Below are positions 27,556-38,142 of a stretch of 64,000 nucleotides of DNA, piece by piece; positions within the stretch are counted from its first letter, which is position 1; each line of letters begins with the position of its first letter. Location of the stretch: positions 1 through 64,000 of the forward strand of contig SYJV01000075.1 of assembly GCA_005798335.1 (NCBI GenBank), read 5' to 3'. This DNA is from Planctomycetaceae bacterium. Its GTDB lineage: Bacteria; Planctomycetota; Planctomycetia; Pirellulales; Pirellulaceae. Under the pieces are notes generated by a model, which was not told where the DNA came from, searched no databases, and saw only the letters and a program-made list of their open reading frames with translations. Both the position numbers and the translations under genes were made by a program.

Positions 27556-28899
27556 ATGGGCGACACAATTCAGTTCGGATGTTCCCGGCGAGCGATTCTT
27601 CAAGCAGGAGTGCTGGGAATCGGTGGCTTTTCGCTCGCCGACTTCCAACTGTTGCGTTCGCAAGGTGCCGTGCGCTCGAGTTCCGCTAGTAATAGCGTGA
27701 TCCTGATTTGGCTCAGCGGCGGTCCAGGCCACATGGAAACATGGGATCCAAAGCCCGACGCTCCACGGGAATATCGAGGCCCGTTGGGTGCCATCGATAC
27801 GAATGTCGCTGGCGTGCAATTCGGTGAATTGCTGCCCGAACAAGCTCGCATAATGGATCGACTTGCGATCGTGCGGACGGTACGGCATGGCTCGGGAGAT
27901 CACACCAAGGGCAACCACTGGATGTTGACCGGTTTTGAGGGGCCGGCATTCAATGCACCCGATAATCGCGAACAAAAGCGCCCTGCGATGGGAGCTGCGG
28001 TTGCCACGCTGTGTGGTCCAAACGTCCAAGGTATGCCTGCATATGTCGCCGTGCCGCATTTGCGCGGTGGCACTGATAACTTGTTTCACTACGCAGCATA
28101 TTTGGGTGGCCGTTGGAATCCGTTTGTGGTGAATTCAGATCCCAACGAGCGCAACTACGGCGTGCGCAATTTGACCTTACCCAACGACCTCACTCTTGAA
28201 CGCATCAGCGATCGCAGAACGTTGACTCGTGATTTCGACCGGTTGCGATCGGGAGCGGAAACGTCTATGCGCGCGATGGATGAACACCATCAAGCTGCCT
28301 TCGAACTATTGACCGGCGCGCAAGCTCGCGACGCTTTCGACATTTCTCGCGAATCGCCAGAATTGCGAGAGCGGTATGGGCAGCATACTTTTGGGCAGAG
28401 TGCGCTACTCGCTCGACGCCTGGTCGAACGCGGAGTGACTTTCGTCACGGTCAATTGCGTCCCCTGGGATCATCATGGATCACCGGGACAATATAAAACA
28501 GAGGAAGGAGCGAAACTGGTGATTCCGCCTTTGGATCGAGCGATTGCGGCGCTCGTTAACGACTTGGTGGATCGCGGGTTGCATCGAAAAGTCTTAGTGG
28601 TTGCAATGGGAGAGTTTGGTAGGACGCCGCGCATGAATTCCAACGCTGGCCGCGATCATTGGGGCAATACCTTCAGCGTGTTGATGAGCTGCGGAGCGAT
28701 GCGCATGGGGCAGGTCATCGGGCGCAGCAGCGCTCGAGGCGAATTCGTTGTGGAACGCCCCTTTGATCCGCAGGATGTTGCCGCAACAGTGTATCACCAC
28801 CTCGGGATCCAAGGCCGGTCGATTGCGTTTCGTGACCATCTTGATCGCCCCATGCCGCTAATTCAGGACGGCGACCCGATCCGAGAGTTGGTGGGCTGA
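27556..28899 (+). CDS. DUF1501 Tat-exported protein
   Basis: A 447-residue DUF1501 protein, related in fold to alkaline-phosphatase/sulfatase-type enzymes. The N-terminus has a twin-arginine signal (CSRRAILQAGVLGIGGFSLADF). Characteristic blocks are VILIWLSGGPGHMETWDPKPDAP with a putative metal His/Asp, VRTVRHGSGDHTKGNHWMLTG, and VVAMGEFGRTPRMNSNAGRDHWG. A TTG at 27535 could add seven residues, but ATG 27556 is more natural. The function is uncharacterised. It ends the DUF1559-lipoprotein-DUF1501 set and is convergent with the next gene. Confidence 0.88.
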   Translation: MGDTIQFGCSRRAILQAGVLGIGGFSLADFQLLRSQGAVRSSSASNSVILIWLSGGPGHMETWDPKPDAPREYRGPLGAIDTNVAGVQFGELLPEQARIMDRLAIVRTVRHGSGDHTKGNHWMLTGFEGPAFNAPDNREQKRPAMGAAVATLCGPNVQGMPAYVAVPHLRGGTDNLFHYAAYLGGRWNPFVVNSDPNERNYGVRNLTLPNDLTLERISDRRTLTRDFDRLRSGAETSMRAMDEHHQAAFELLTGAQARDAFDISRESPELRERYGQHTFGQSALLARRLVERGVTFVTVNCVPWDHHGSPGQYKTEEGAKLVIPPLDRAIAALVNDLVDRGLHRKVLVVAMGEFGRTPRMNSNAGRDHWGNTFSVLMSCGAMRMGQVIGRSSARGEFVVERPFDPQDVAATVYHHLGIQGRSIAFRDHLDRPMPLIQDGDPIRELVG

Positions 28900-28954
28900 G
28901 CTAGGAGGGGCTCGCCTTGTCAGCCCATTCAATGCCGAGCGATTCTGCACACGC

Positions 28955-31900
28955 TCATGCAGCTTCGAAGTAAGCTGGATGGATATCTCGAAGCGATTTC
29001 TCAACGCACTCGACAGCCGACAATATTTGCTGTTCGCAGTGCGTGCAGTTGATAAAGAATCTTAGTCGCGCTGCCGACTCTTCTACCGCCGGATAGAGAA
29101 TGGGCTGAACGTTAAAACCCTTCTCAAACATCCGCCGAGATAATAGCAGAGCGTGCATGGAGTTGCCGGTGATCACAGGAATAACTGGCGTATCGTGTGA
29201 GTTGCCGGTATTCAATCCGCGACGCCGTGCTTCCCTCAAAAACAGCGCGGATAATTCGTGCAGGCGCGCGATGCGTTCCGGGTGTTTACGGAGCACACGC
29301 AACGAGGCTAGTGCAGCGGCGGCGTTGGTGGGCGATAGTCCCACGCTGAAAACGAATCCTGGCGCGGTGTAGCGCAACAGTTCGATCAGCTCCTTGCTGC
29401 CGGCGATGTAACCACCGCAACTGCCAAATGATTTGCTGAGAGTTCCCATCCAAATGTCGACGTCGCGAGAGTTAATGCCAAAGTGCTCCCCGATGCCGCG
29501 CCCGGTCGTTCCCATCGTACCCATCGAATGAGCTTCGTCGATCATCAGCCACGATTTGTGGCGACGTTTGACGGCAACAAACTTTGGCAAGTCGGGGTAA
29601 TCGCCGTCCATACTGTAAACGCCTTCGAGAATCACCAATACTCGGCGATAACTCGAACGTACCTCTTCGAGAATCGTCTCCAAAGATTGCCAATCATTGT
29701 GTGGAAACGGTCGACGCCGAGCACCGGAGAGAACCGCCCCTTGCACGATGCTGTTATGGGACAGCGCATCATGCACAATCAAATCGCCAGGACCGACCAA
29801 GTGGCCGATGGTGGTTTCGTTGGTCGCGTGACCGCCGACCATAACTACGGCAGCGTCTGTACCAACCCACTGAGCGATCTCTGACTCAAGTTGACCGTGG
29901 ACCTCTTTTTCTCCGCTGACCAATCGCGAAGCGCTGACGCTGGTGCCGTACTTCTTGACAGCATCGATCACCGCTTGCGTGACCTCGGGATCCCCACTCA
30001 TGCCCAGATAATTATACGAGGCGAAGCTGACCAGCTCGCGGCCGCCAATGCGCGTCGTATCGCGAGTGATTCCCTGATGGACCGAAAAATACGGGTTCGG
30101 AACGCCAGTCAATTCAAATTGGCCCATCATGCGTTTTAGTTTGCGGAATTCCGGCAACTGGTCAAAGCAGTAATCTTCGGCCGCGATCTCGCGCAATTTG
30201 TCGGCAGTCAGCCCAGTCTCGGTCGGAACTAGATCGCGTCGCAATTTGGCCTTGCCAATATGCTTTTCGATGGCGGTGGCCACTTCGCGAACCGTCTCAA
30301 TTTCCTGGAGTACTTGCTCTGGGAATCGACCACCGAAGGTCTGCTCCAAAGCGTGCGCGATCTGCATACGTTCCAAGCTATCCAGGCCCAGATCGAGCAA
30401 CAGATTGGTGTCCAATTCCAAATTCTTGGCGCGTTCCTGAGCTACCGCTCGAACCGAATCCATGACCACGTCGATAATTTCATGGTCCAGTTGCAGCTTG
30501 CCACCGCGCAGTTTGCCTTCGTCAGCAGTCGAACTCGTCGAACCTGACACCGTTGTGGTCGACAACGTCGAGGCTGCGATCATCGGTTCTTCGGCTGGCA
30601 GCTCGGCGTCCCACGACGCCCATTTGGCGACAATGGTCAAAGAGCCTGCGAGAAATTGTTGTTTGCAAGCATGTCGCTGGATCTTACCGCTGGAAGTTCG
30701 CGGCAGCGTTCCGAATCGCACCAGATACACCGCATCGGGCGGCAGCTCGTGCTGCAGAGCAACACTGCGCCGAATATCGTCGATAACCTTGCTCCAGTCA
30801 TCGCCGACCTTGCGATTCACTTCGGCAGCGACGATCAGCCGCTCTCGATCATCTGAGTTGATCGCGAAGGCAGCCACCAGCCCACTTTGCATCGAGGCAT
30901 TGGACTGCTCGACAGTCAACTCGATGTCTTGAGGATACCGATTTACGCCTCGAACAATAATCATGTCTTTGAGGCGACCAGCAATATATAATTGCCCATC
31001 GTGAATGAAGCCAAGATCGCCCGTCTTCAGAAACGGCCCCTCGCCTGCCGCAGTGTAGGCTCGAAAAGTCTCGCGAGTTGCCTCTTCTTTTTCCCAATAA
31101 CCTTGGCCTACGCTGGGGCTTTGCACCCAGATTTCACCGATGACATTTTCAGCGAGTACCTTCGCAGACTTTGGCTCAACCACGTAGATCTTCTCACCGG
31201 GTAACACGTGCCCACATGCAACTAAAGCTCGCGCATTTTCACCTCCGGAGGCGCACGGAGTGACCTTCTGCAAGTCCAACGACGCGGCATCGAACGATCT
31301 GATGATTGGCCCAACCTCGTGCGGGCCACCGGTAACGATGAGAGTTGTCTCGGCCATTCCATAACAAGGCAGGAACGCCTTTTGATTGAAGCCAACTCTG
31401 GAAAACCTCTGCGTGAATTGCTCAATCGTGGACGATCGGACGGGTTCCGCTCCATTAAACGCCGTACACCAGGTGCTCAAATCGATTCCGTCGAGTTCGT
31501 CGTCCGTGATTTTGTCAACGCACAATTGATAGGCAAAATTCGGCGCGCCGGTGATCGTGCCGCCGTAACGAGTAATTGCGCGAAACCAACGTATCGGCTG
31601 CTGCAAAAAAGTCATCGGGCTCATCAGCACGCACGGACGCCCCAAAAAGACAGGCATCAGAATTCCGCCTACCAGTCCCATGTCGTGGTAAGTCGGTAAC
31701 CAGCTCATACCCACGGCGTCTTGTCGTGTATCGAACGCCACCATGATCAACTCGGTATTTCGAACCAAGTTGGCATGCTTCAGCATGACTCCCTTGGGGT
31801 GCCCAGTAGAACCCGACGTGTATTGTAGAACTGCTAAATCGTCAGGTAAAACATGCGGGTCTTTCCAAGCGTCTGCGTGACAATCGGTCATCGAATCGGT

Positions 31901-32377
31901 GGCGATGATCGATATCGATTCCCATTCGACCCAGTTACTATCGCCCTCGATTTGTTGGCGAACTTGTTCGTTGGTGAGTGCCAATTGTGACTGGCAATCG
32001 CGGGCGATCCCGTGGATGCGCTGGCCCTTGCGATTCTTTCTGGGTGGAAAAGCTGGAACGGCAGTTGCGCCAGCATAGAGGCAACCAAAAAATCCCACGA
32101 CGAAATCGATCGCCGGTGGGTAAAGGAGCAACACCCGCTGGCCGGCCGCTCCCAATCGCTGCAGGTAGCCAGCAACCCGACGCGCTGCGATGTCCAGCTC
32201 GCCAAACGTCAATGATTGCTCGGGACCATCTTGGCCATCAACGAAGTAGAAAGCTGTTTCATTGCCACGTTCGGCGCTCCAATGCCGCAAAACTGATATC
32301 AAATCAGTGCGCGGAGGAATCCGCGTCTGCCGACCAAAATAGGGCGTCAGATCGAGAGTTTCTTCGGATGGCCTCAT
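28955..32377 (-). CDS. fatty-acyl-AMP ligase / ACP / alpha-oxoamine synthase fusion
   Basis: An 1140-residue three-domain enzyme. Residues 1-575 form a fatty-acyl-AMP ligase: P-loop YTSGSTGHPKG at 186-196, FLPCYGMAET, the TGDLG motif, and catalytic Lys565 in TSSGKIQRH. Residues about 630-710 form an acyl carrier protein with phosphopantetheine Ser667 (LGLDSLE). Residues about 730-1130 form a PLP-dependent oxoamine synthase of the serine palmitoyltransferase/KBL/AONS class: GGHATNETTIGHLV, MIDEAHSMGTMG, and the Schiff-base Lys982 (GTLSKSFGS). The chain should activate a fatty acid, load it on the ACP and condense it with an amino acid to a 3-keto-amine. ATG 32377 has AAAGG 5 bases upstream. 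The frame extends to 32440. The amino acid and product are unknown, and no reductase or other lipid gene is adjacent. Confidence 0.9.
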   Translation of the reverse strand: MRPSEETLDLTPYFGRQTRIPPRTDLISVLRHWSAERGNETAFYFVDGQDGPEQSLTFGELDIAARRVAGYLQRLGAAGQRVLLLYPPAIDFVVGFFGCLYAGATAVPAFPPRKNRKGQRIHGIARDCQSQLALTNEQVRQQIEGDSNWVEWESISIIATDSMTDCHADAWKDPHVLPDDLAVLQYTSGSTGHPKGVMLKHANLVRNTELIMVAFDTRQDAVGMSWLPTYHDMGLVGGILMPVFLGRPCVLMSPMTFLQQPIRWFRAITRYGGTITGAPNFAYQLCVDKITDDELDGIDLSTWCTAFNGAEPVRSSTIEQFTQRFSRVGFNQKAFLPCYGMAETTLIVTGGPHEVGPIIRSFDAASLDLQKVTPCASGGENARALVACGHVLPGEKIYVVEPKSAKVLAENVIGEIWVQSPSVGQGYWEKEEATRETFRAYTAAGEGPFLKTGDLGFIHDGQLYIAGRLKDMIIVRGVNRYPQDIELTVEQSNASMQSGLVAAFAINSDDRERLIVAAEVNRKVGDDWSKVIDDIRRSVALQHELPPDAVYLVRFGTLPRTSSGKIQRHACKQQFLAGSLTIVAKWASWDAELPAEEPMIAASTLSTTTVSGSTSSTADEGKLRGGKLQLDHEIIDVVMDSVRAVAQERAKNLELDTNLLLDLGLDSLERMQIAHALEQTFGGRFPEQVLQEIETVREVATAIEKHIGKAKLRRDLVPTETGLTADKLREIAAEDYCFDQLPEFRKLKRMMGQFELTGVPNPYFSVHQGITRDTTRIGGRELVSFASYNYLGMSGDPEVTQAVIDAVKKYGTSVSASRLVSGEKEVHGQLESEIAQWVGTDAAVVMVGGHATNETTIGHLVGPGDLIVHDALSHNSIVQGAVLSGARRRPFPHNDWQSLETILEEVRSSYRRVLVILEGVYSMDGDYPDLPKFVAVKRRHKSWLMIDEAHSMGTMGTTGRGIGEHFGINSRDVDIWMGTLSKSFGSCGGYIAGSKELIELLRYTAPGFVFSVGLSPTNAAAALASLRVLRKHPERIARLHELSALFLREARRRGLNTGNSHDTPVIPVITGNSMHALLLSRRMFEKGFNVQPILYPAVEESAARLRFFINCTHCEQQILSAVECVEKSLRDIHPAYFEAA

Positions 32378-33142
32378 TGCGACCTTTGAAACGAAATTAC
32401 TCAAGCTCAACACAGTGTGAGACGTTTGTTGGCAATCCATATGTCCATCCGTGGAGAAACTAAGTCCCTTTGAATTTTGCCGTAACCATCCATGGTCGCA
32501 ACGTCAAAATCTCTAACCAAACTCTTTCGAGGGGTGCGATTTCATAATGCGCATCGTCCGCGCGCAGCAACAATTTAGCAAAATCCCGAACAATTACTCA
32601 GCAAGGAGCCAATCTAGTCGCGAATTGCCTGCAAAGTGCGCGAAAGCACTCCGTATTACCCACTATTCTTGAGTAATTGCTAGCGCAAGTTCAATTCCAA
32701 CCTCTGTGCGGTATTTTTTCCACTTGCCGTGAATGCTCGCATTCCGCCCAATATCCAGCCGGCGCAATCAGGCTCAATCAAGAGTATCGACGAAGTGAGT
32801 GAAGCTCTGGCATCGAATTTTGCCACCTAAAGCTCTTTTTAGAAACTAATGACACCCTAATATTAGCCGGATCTCGGGAATGCAACCTAGAAGCGTAGCT
32901 TCGGCGCAAAGTCATAGCTTTGCCATGCCAGCTCAAGTCCCCGCGCTTGGTGAGTCTCTACCTGAAATCGGCGGGAAGCGTCATTGGCGTAGAATTCGAC
33001 ATACTCGTTCTAACCGCGAAATCTAGACCCGATAGAACCAGCAAAGTTGGGCAATATTATCGGGATTGCACACTATGCGCGCGGCCATGGGATCTAATTC
33101 ACTATTCCAAAATCGAATTCGATCCAGGGACTTGGTGTCATC
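32378..33142. other. long intergenic region, divergent promoters
   Basis: About 765 bases between two divergent large genes. Frames here (for example 32920-33150) have no recognisable content. One perfect 10-bp inverted repeat (CAATTACTCA at 32591-32600 with TGAGTAATTG at 32670-32679) spans 89 bases. A/T-rich runs occur near 32710-32720 and 32830-32865. I see no RNA gene. Confidence 0.4.
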
Positions 33143-36100
33143 ATGATTGAAGGTCTTCTCGCATCCCTGTTTGGCTTGTTTTTTTTTGCACTCATTGGGC
33201 ACGGGATGTGGCTATGCGGAGCAAATCTTCTCCGCAGTGTGTTCGGACTCAAAAAATCTGAGCCGGTTCTGACTGACCGAGATCCGGTGAAGAGTCCGTC
33301 CGACGACGCGCTGAAAGCGGAAGAGTGCGTACAGCGTCTGACGCGAGGTTCATTCCTCGAATACGATGACTACTGCGTCGTACGCGACAAGCTCGAGACG
33401 GCGGCGCGGCGAGCCAAGGTTTTTCTTCCCAATCGGTTGCCAAAACGCGAACGCATCGAAGCGTTGAGTGGTACTTCAACGGACGCTTCGAAGAATCTGG
33501 TTGCGCCAGCCAACGAATCGCCGGTCCACGGTTTGCGTGACAATCAAGGCGCACTGGAACTGCCACCAGTGGTTGTGGCGCCCGTGGTCCAACCGTCCCA
33601 TTCGATTCATGCGCTTGAGAAAGACTATGCCACGCAGCCACTTGCCCCAACTGCGCCGCTTGCGAAGGCGAGTCGCAAAGCAGTTGGCGAAATGTTGCAG
33701 GAGTTTCTCAACGAGAAGAATATTCACTGGGGCGAATTGTTGAGCGGCGTTCTAATCGTCGGTAGCGCTGTGGGACTGATCTTTAGCCTCCGCTGGCAAC
33801 TTAGTCAGATCATTCCAATGTTTTCGGCGGTGATTTTCTTTTTGGCGACAGCGGCCATTCATTTTGCAGGATTCTATACGCTCGGTCGTTGGAAACTTCC
33901 TTCGACTTCACGCGGACTGTTGTTGATCGGATCGCTGTTGATTCCGATCACGTTCTTAGCCACCGCACTGCTTGCCGACCACGGCGGTTCCGCATCGATC
34001 CTAGAACCTGGATTCATCGCGCTGATGATTGTCGGCGGTGGGGCCTGTGGTGCTCTGGTTTACTATGGCGCACGACAGTTATTGCCTAGCCAGCCAATAA
34101 CTTGGACTGTGGGCATTATGGGCAGCTCCTTGGCCCTAGGCATTATCAATCGATCTGTTGCCGACAGTACGCATCCAATGCAGTTGTCATTGTTTGGATG
34201 CCTAGCATTGATAGGTCTCGCATACGTTGTCGTGCGCAACGTACTTTTGCCGAGAGTTTCGTCCAGATTCCAGCCGGCACAAGCAACTGCGGGTTCGCAT
34301 GCGATGATCGCGCAACTGAAGCTCTATGGCACGACATTGTTTGCACTGATCGTCGCCATGGGATTGTTGGTCCTTCGAGCGCGCGAACTGTTTGATACGT
34401 TGCTGCCATACTCGATTCCAATCGCCGGACTTGGATTGTTGACCAGTGCAATCGGTTGCGGGATCGGCACGCTGAAGGAATTGTCGCCGGAGCGCGACGC
34501 AGTTGATCTAGATCGGCCCGATGCGACTCCCTGGTGGCACGTTCTGTCTACCGCCATCTTAATTCTGGGTAGCGTCTTCGTCGTTGCAGCTGCGTTTTTC
34601 GCCAAGGATAGTGTGCAGCTCGTAGTTGGAATCGCGTTGCTCGGTGGTCTGGCCAATGGTGGTTTGGCACTCCTATTCAAACAACCGTCGCTAACGGCAG
34701 TCAGCGCGCTGGGGCTGTCGAGCGCCGTGTTACTTATCGGACATCGTATCAGCGGAAATCTCGCCGGCGGTCCATTGACTATGGATGCGCTGTTGAGCGT
34801 TGCGACGCATGGACTGACTGGCGCAATCCTCTTGGTGCTTGCCATTGCCTGGGGGCTAGGTGGATGGTGGCTACGCCTGCAAACTGACGTCGGCGGAGAA
34901 AAATCGGAACGCAAACCACACGCTAGCTTTTCATTTTCAGAGCCTCTGCCACTTTCGCATTGGTTGGTGATGTTCGTGGCCGCTGGATTGCTTAGCTTCA
35001 TGGCGATATTGGTATCGGGTTATGGAGCCTTCACGACCACTGCCATGAATTCGATGTGTTTGTCGTTAGCAGTTCTCGGTTGCTGTGCGTTTGCCGGATT
35101 GCTCGTCGGGCATTTTCGCCAGGATAGACTTCCAATGTTTTTGAGCAGCGGCCTTTTGTTTCTCATCTGTACCACTCTGCTTCGATCGAACAATCCAGTT
35201 GCTTTTGAGCTTGGGGTGACTACGTGGGAAATTCCGTGGCGAGTTGTGGCAGCAATGTTATCGCATGCCGCCATCGTGACCGGTGCAAGGCTGCTGCTTT
35301 CATCAATCCGGTCCGGCGTGCATGAAACCGACGGCCAATTGGTCTTGCCGACGGCGAGACCGACCGCAATTCGCTCACTTGGCATCACCGGTGCAGCAAC
35401 AGCCTCAGCTTCAATGCCATTGCTCCTGCGCTGGGACGAACCGAGTCTCCTTGGTTGGCAAGCGATCTGCCTTGCGTTGGCTGGGGTGATTTGTGTTTTG
35501 CAAGGAAGACTCCAATGGGGCAGCGTCTGGCGCATCGTCGGCCAAGCGTCGCTGGGAATGGCAATCGCACAAATATTTGCCAAGCTGCTGAGCGATGCTA
35601 CGCCCAACATGTTCGTGCCCGAACAGTGCCTAATTTTCGCGATCAGCACGATTGCACTGGTTGTTAGTGCCGTAGCTAGTCTACCGTACTTTACCCGCGC
35701 GACGTGGTCGGGTCTGGCAGCCTGGAAACGCGTGGACGCAGATGTCGTTTGCGTTGCATTTGTGATTTATCTGATTGCCCTTTCGCTGCGGTTTTGGGAT
35801 ACTCCGCGAGCGAACTTGACGCCCGATGCGTGCCTCTTTGCGCTTTCCATAACAATGGCGTTGATGGGCTCACTCCTGTTAGCAGCCTTTCGCAATCGCC
35901 GGTCCTATCAGTTCCTTGCAGGAATCCTCAGTTGTTTTGCCACTGCCGCATTCTGCCAATGGCTCGCGCCGACTACGCTCACGACGAGCACGTTCCTGAC
36001 CCTAATGTGCATGGCTCCGCTTGCGATCGTACTTGGATTCTCAGTGTATGATGTACTATCTACCAACAGCGAAACCGCCACGACGGCTCACGTCATTCCC

Positions 36101-38005
36101 ATCGCAGGTGGCGCACCCTTTGAAGATCTCGTTTCGTGGGGAACGTTGTTCGCTTGGTTTCTCATAACATCTACAGCGTACACCATCGAACTGAACTCTA
36201 TTGTTTCGGCAGCGAGCCTGACGCTGGCCAGCCCGCTCGGATTCGTTTGGATCTTGTTTGGAATTCTCACGTTTGTTGTACAGTCGCCATTGCGACCACC
36301 GGTGGTAGCGTGCAATCGAACGTATATCGCGAGTTTGATGTTAGTTCTTCAAGCACCATTGTGGATGGCAAGCGGTGTTACGGGCGATCTTACTCAAGCT
36401 ACGTGGCTGGCGTTGATTCTGTCGGCCGTTGCCGTTCATGCAGCGATGGCCGGTTTAGCGGTTCGAGTTTATTGTGCTGCGAGCTCACGTCGCACATCGA
36501 AGGTCAGACTGATGGATCAGTATTTCTCGGACGAATATCGCGCACAAGCCGTGGGATTGTTTGGCAAGTTGGTCGAAACGTCAGCCAGTTCCGTCGTTAT
36601 CGTTTCGATTCCATTTGCCTTGTTGTCAACCGATTCCAATGCACTACGTATTGTAGCGCTGGCCGTCTTCATGAGCGGCGTCGGATTGCTCGCGGCCAGT
36701 TCCGCTGCTGTTGCTGAGAATTCGCTACGATCGCGTCGAGCGAGGTGCTGGGCGATCGGCATCCTGTGTTGGTTTGCGATACTGCTAACTTGGAGCAGCT
36801 TGCCGCAGATGGACACGATGCTGCTGGCGACTTTGCGATCGATGCGCGCTTCGTGCGTGCTTTACATAGCATCCATCATACTTGTCGCTTACCACGCGCG
36901 CCCGACAATTCATGATTGGACGTTAGCGGTCAAGCAGTCTTGGCCGGTGATGCTTGCCGGTGGCGTAGTGACGGGGCTGTGTGCAACGTGGCTGGCATGG
37001 CAACAGGTGGCTCCCGAGACGGGACTGGCATCGGCGGGATTCGACGCGATCTGTTTGGCATTAGCACAAACCGCAACTGTAGCTGTGCTGGTCGTTCAAG
37101 CGCTGCGCAACTCGTGGAATATCGCAGAATTCCCAGATCAATGGCGATCGAATTACGTCTACTTCGCAGAAGCCATTGCCGGTTTAGCGGCGATTGGACT
37201 ATACGTGGTGTTTCCGCAGTGGTTCGATTTGCCGTTGAAGCAGTATTGGCCGCTGATCATTTTGGCAGTGGCGCTTGCAGGCTCGGCGATCGCTAAGCTG
37301 CTTTCGCTGAAAAATCTCGACGTGCTTGGCGACCCAATGGCCCGTACCAGTCTGCTGCTGCCGATCGTGGCTGCGATCGGAGTGTTCGTGGTAGGCTCAT
37401 CGGCTCGATCGGATCTTGTATTAACCTTAGGCGCAGTCTTTTATTTCATGATGGCTGCCGCCGATGGTTCCCGAAAGCTGGCGGTTGCCGGGATGGCGCT
37501 CGTGAACGTAGCGATGTTTCTGTTCTGGCATCGATATCCGTCGTTGGATTTCTTGCGGCATCCACAATTGTGGATAATTCCTCCGGCCGCAAGCGTCTTG
37601 ATTGCCAGCTATTTCCATCGGCGGGAATTGTCGGCTCAGACGATGACCTGGATACGCTATGCAGCACTTGGCGCAATTTTTCTGAGTTCGACCAGCGAGA
37701 TACTGCTAGCGGGCATTGGCGAAAGCCTCTGGCCGCCCATGCTGCTGACGGTTCTCAGTGTACTGGCGGTGTTCATGGGAATCAGCCTGCAGACGCGCTC
37801 GTTCATCTACTTTGGATTCGTGTTTTTGCTGGTGTCGACCACTGCGATGGTTGCTCACGCCCAACAAAGCCTCGGCCACACCTGGCCCTGGTGGGCGCTG
37901 GGTATCACACTCGGCATTGCCATCCTGATACTGTTCGGCCTTTTTGAAAAGAGACGCAATGAGATGCAACAGTTGACAGAGAAACTACGCAGTTGGGAAG
38001 CGTGA
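33143..38005 (+). CDS. giant polytopic membrane protein
   Basis: A 1620-residue integral membrane protein of unknown function. One hydrophobic segment at residues 2-30 is followed by a charged, Pro/Ala-rich soluble stretch to about 190. From there to the C-terminus there is almost unbroken succession of hydrophobic helices, several dozen by eye, with few soluble loops. The block NIHWGELLSGVLIVGSAVGL and the helices after it resemble the start of DUF2157/DUF2339-type predicted membrane proteins, but the size is far larger. The C-terminus ends in a short charged tail. No transporter or enzyme motif is recognisable. It is monocistronic, bounded by a long 5' region and a strong 3' hairpin. Confidence 0.8.
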   Translation: MIEGLLASLFGLFFFALIGHGMWLCGANLLRSVFGLKKSEPVLTDRDPVKSPSDDALKAEECVQRLTRGSFLEYDDYCVVRDKLETAARRAKVFLPNRLPKRERIEALSGTSTDASKNLVAPANESPVHGLRDNQGALELPPVVVAPVVQPSHSIHALEKDYATQPLAPTAPLAKASRKAVGEMLQEFLNEKNIHWGELLSGVLIVGSAVGLIFSLRWQLSQIIPMFSAVIFFLATAAIHFAGFYTLGRWKLPSTSRGLLLIGSLLIPITFLATALLADHGGSASILEPGFIALMIVGGGACGALVYYGARQLLPSQPITWTVGIMGSSLALGIINRSVADSTHPMQLSLFGCLALIGLAYVVVRNVLLPRVSSRFQPAQATAGSHAMIAQLKLYGTTLFALIVAMGLLVLRARELFDTLLPYSIPIAGLGLLTSAIGCGIGTLKELSPERDAVDLDRPDATPWWHVLSTAILILGSVFVVAAAFFAKDSVQLVVGIALLGGLANGGLALLFKQPSLTAVSALGLSSAVLLIGHRISGNLAGGPLTMDALLSVATHGLTGAILLVLAIAWGLGGWWLRLQTDVGGEKSERKPHASFSFSEPLPLSHWLVMFVAAGLLSFMAILVSGYGAFTTTAMNSMCLSLAVLGCCAFAGLLVGHFRQDRLPMFLSSGLLFLICTTLLRSNNPVAFELGVTTWEIPWRVVAAMLSHAAIVTGARLLLSSIRSGVHETDGQLVLPTARPTAIRSLGITGAATASASMPLLLRWDEPSLLGWQAICLALAGVICVLQGRLQWGSVWRIVGQASLGMAIAQIFAKLLSDATPNMFVPEQCLIFAISTIALVVSAVASLPYFTRATWSGLAAWKRVDADVVCVAFVIYLIALSLRFWDTPRANLTPDACLFALSITMALMGSLLLAAFRNRRSYQFLAGILSCFATAAFCQWLAPTTLTTSTFLTLMCMAPLAIVLGFSVYDVLSTNSETATTAHVIPIAGGAPFEDLVSWGTLFAWFLITSTAYTIELNSIVSAASLTLASPLGFVWILFGILTFVVQSPLRPPVVACNRTYIASLMLVLQAPLWMASGVTGDLTQATWLALILSAVAVHAAMAGLAVRVYCAASSRRTSKVRLMDQYFSDEYRAQAVGLFGKLVETSASSVVIVSIPFALLSTDSNALRIVALAVFMSGVGLLAASSAAVAENSLRSRRARCWAIGILCWFAILLTWSSLPQMDTMLLATLRSMRASCVLYIASIILVAYHARPTIHDWTLAVKQSWPVMLAGGVVTGLCATWLAWQQVAPETGLASAGFDAICLALAQTATVAVLVVQALRNSWNIAEFPDQWRSNYVYFAEAIAGLAAIGLYVVFPQWFDLPLKQYWPLIILAVALAGSAIAKLLSLKNLDVLGDPMARTSLLLPIVAAIGVFVVGSSARSDLVLTLGAVFYFMMAAADGSRKLAVAGMALVNVAMFLFWHRYPSLDFLRHPQLWIIPPAASVLIASYFHRRELSAQTMTWIRYAALGAIFLSSTSEILLAGIGESLWPPMLLTVLSVLAVFMGISLQTRSFIYFGFVFLLVSTTAMVAHAQQSLGHTWPWWALGITLGIAILILFGLFEKRRNEMQQLTEKLRSWEA

Positions 38006-38032
38006 GGCAACTCGCGACATTGGTGCGCAAAA

Positions 38033-38103
38033 CAAGCCCGAAGCGCCAGAGCGCCAGCGAGCGACTGACTTGCTCCAATTCACTCGCTGGCGCTTCGGGC
38101 TTG
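38033..38103. terminator. palindrome AGCCCGAAGCGC family, copy 1; bidirectional terminator
   Basis: CAAGCCCGAAGCGCCA (38033-38048) pairs perfectly with its complement at 38088-38103. An internal second pairing, GCGCCAGCGAG with CTCGCTGGCGC, arises because the left arm carries a short duplication. It stands between convergent genes (stops at 38005 and 38143), fitting a bidirectional terminator. Related palindromes occur at 44451-44510 and 54185-54250. Confidence 0.6.
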
Positions 38104-38142
38104 TATTATTTCTAGGAATCTTCGGGCCTGTATTTCTAGGAT

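Noticed and set aside
32920-33150. 76-codon frame before the giant membrane protein gene
   Set aside because: Overlaps the next start, has no ribosome site, and the product is unrecognisable.
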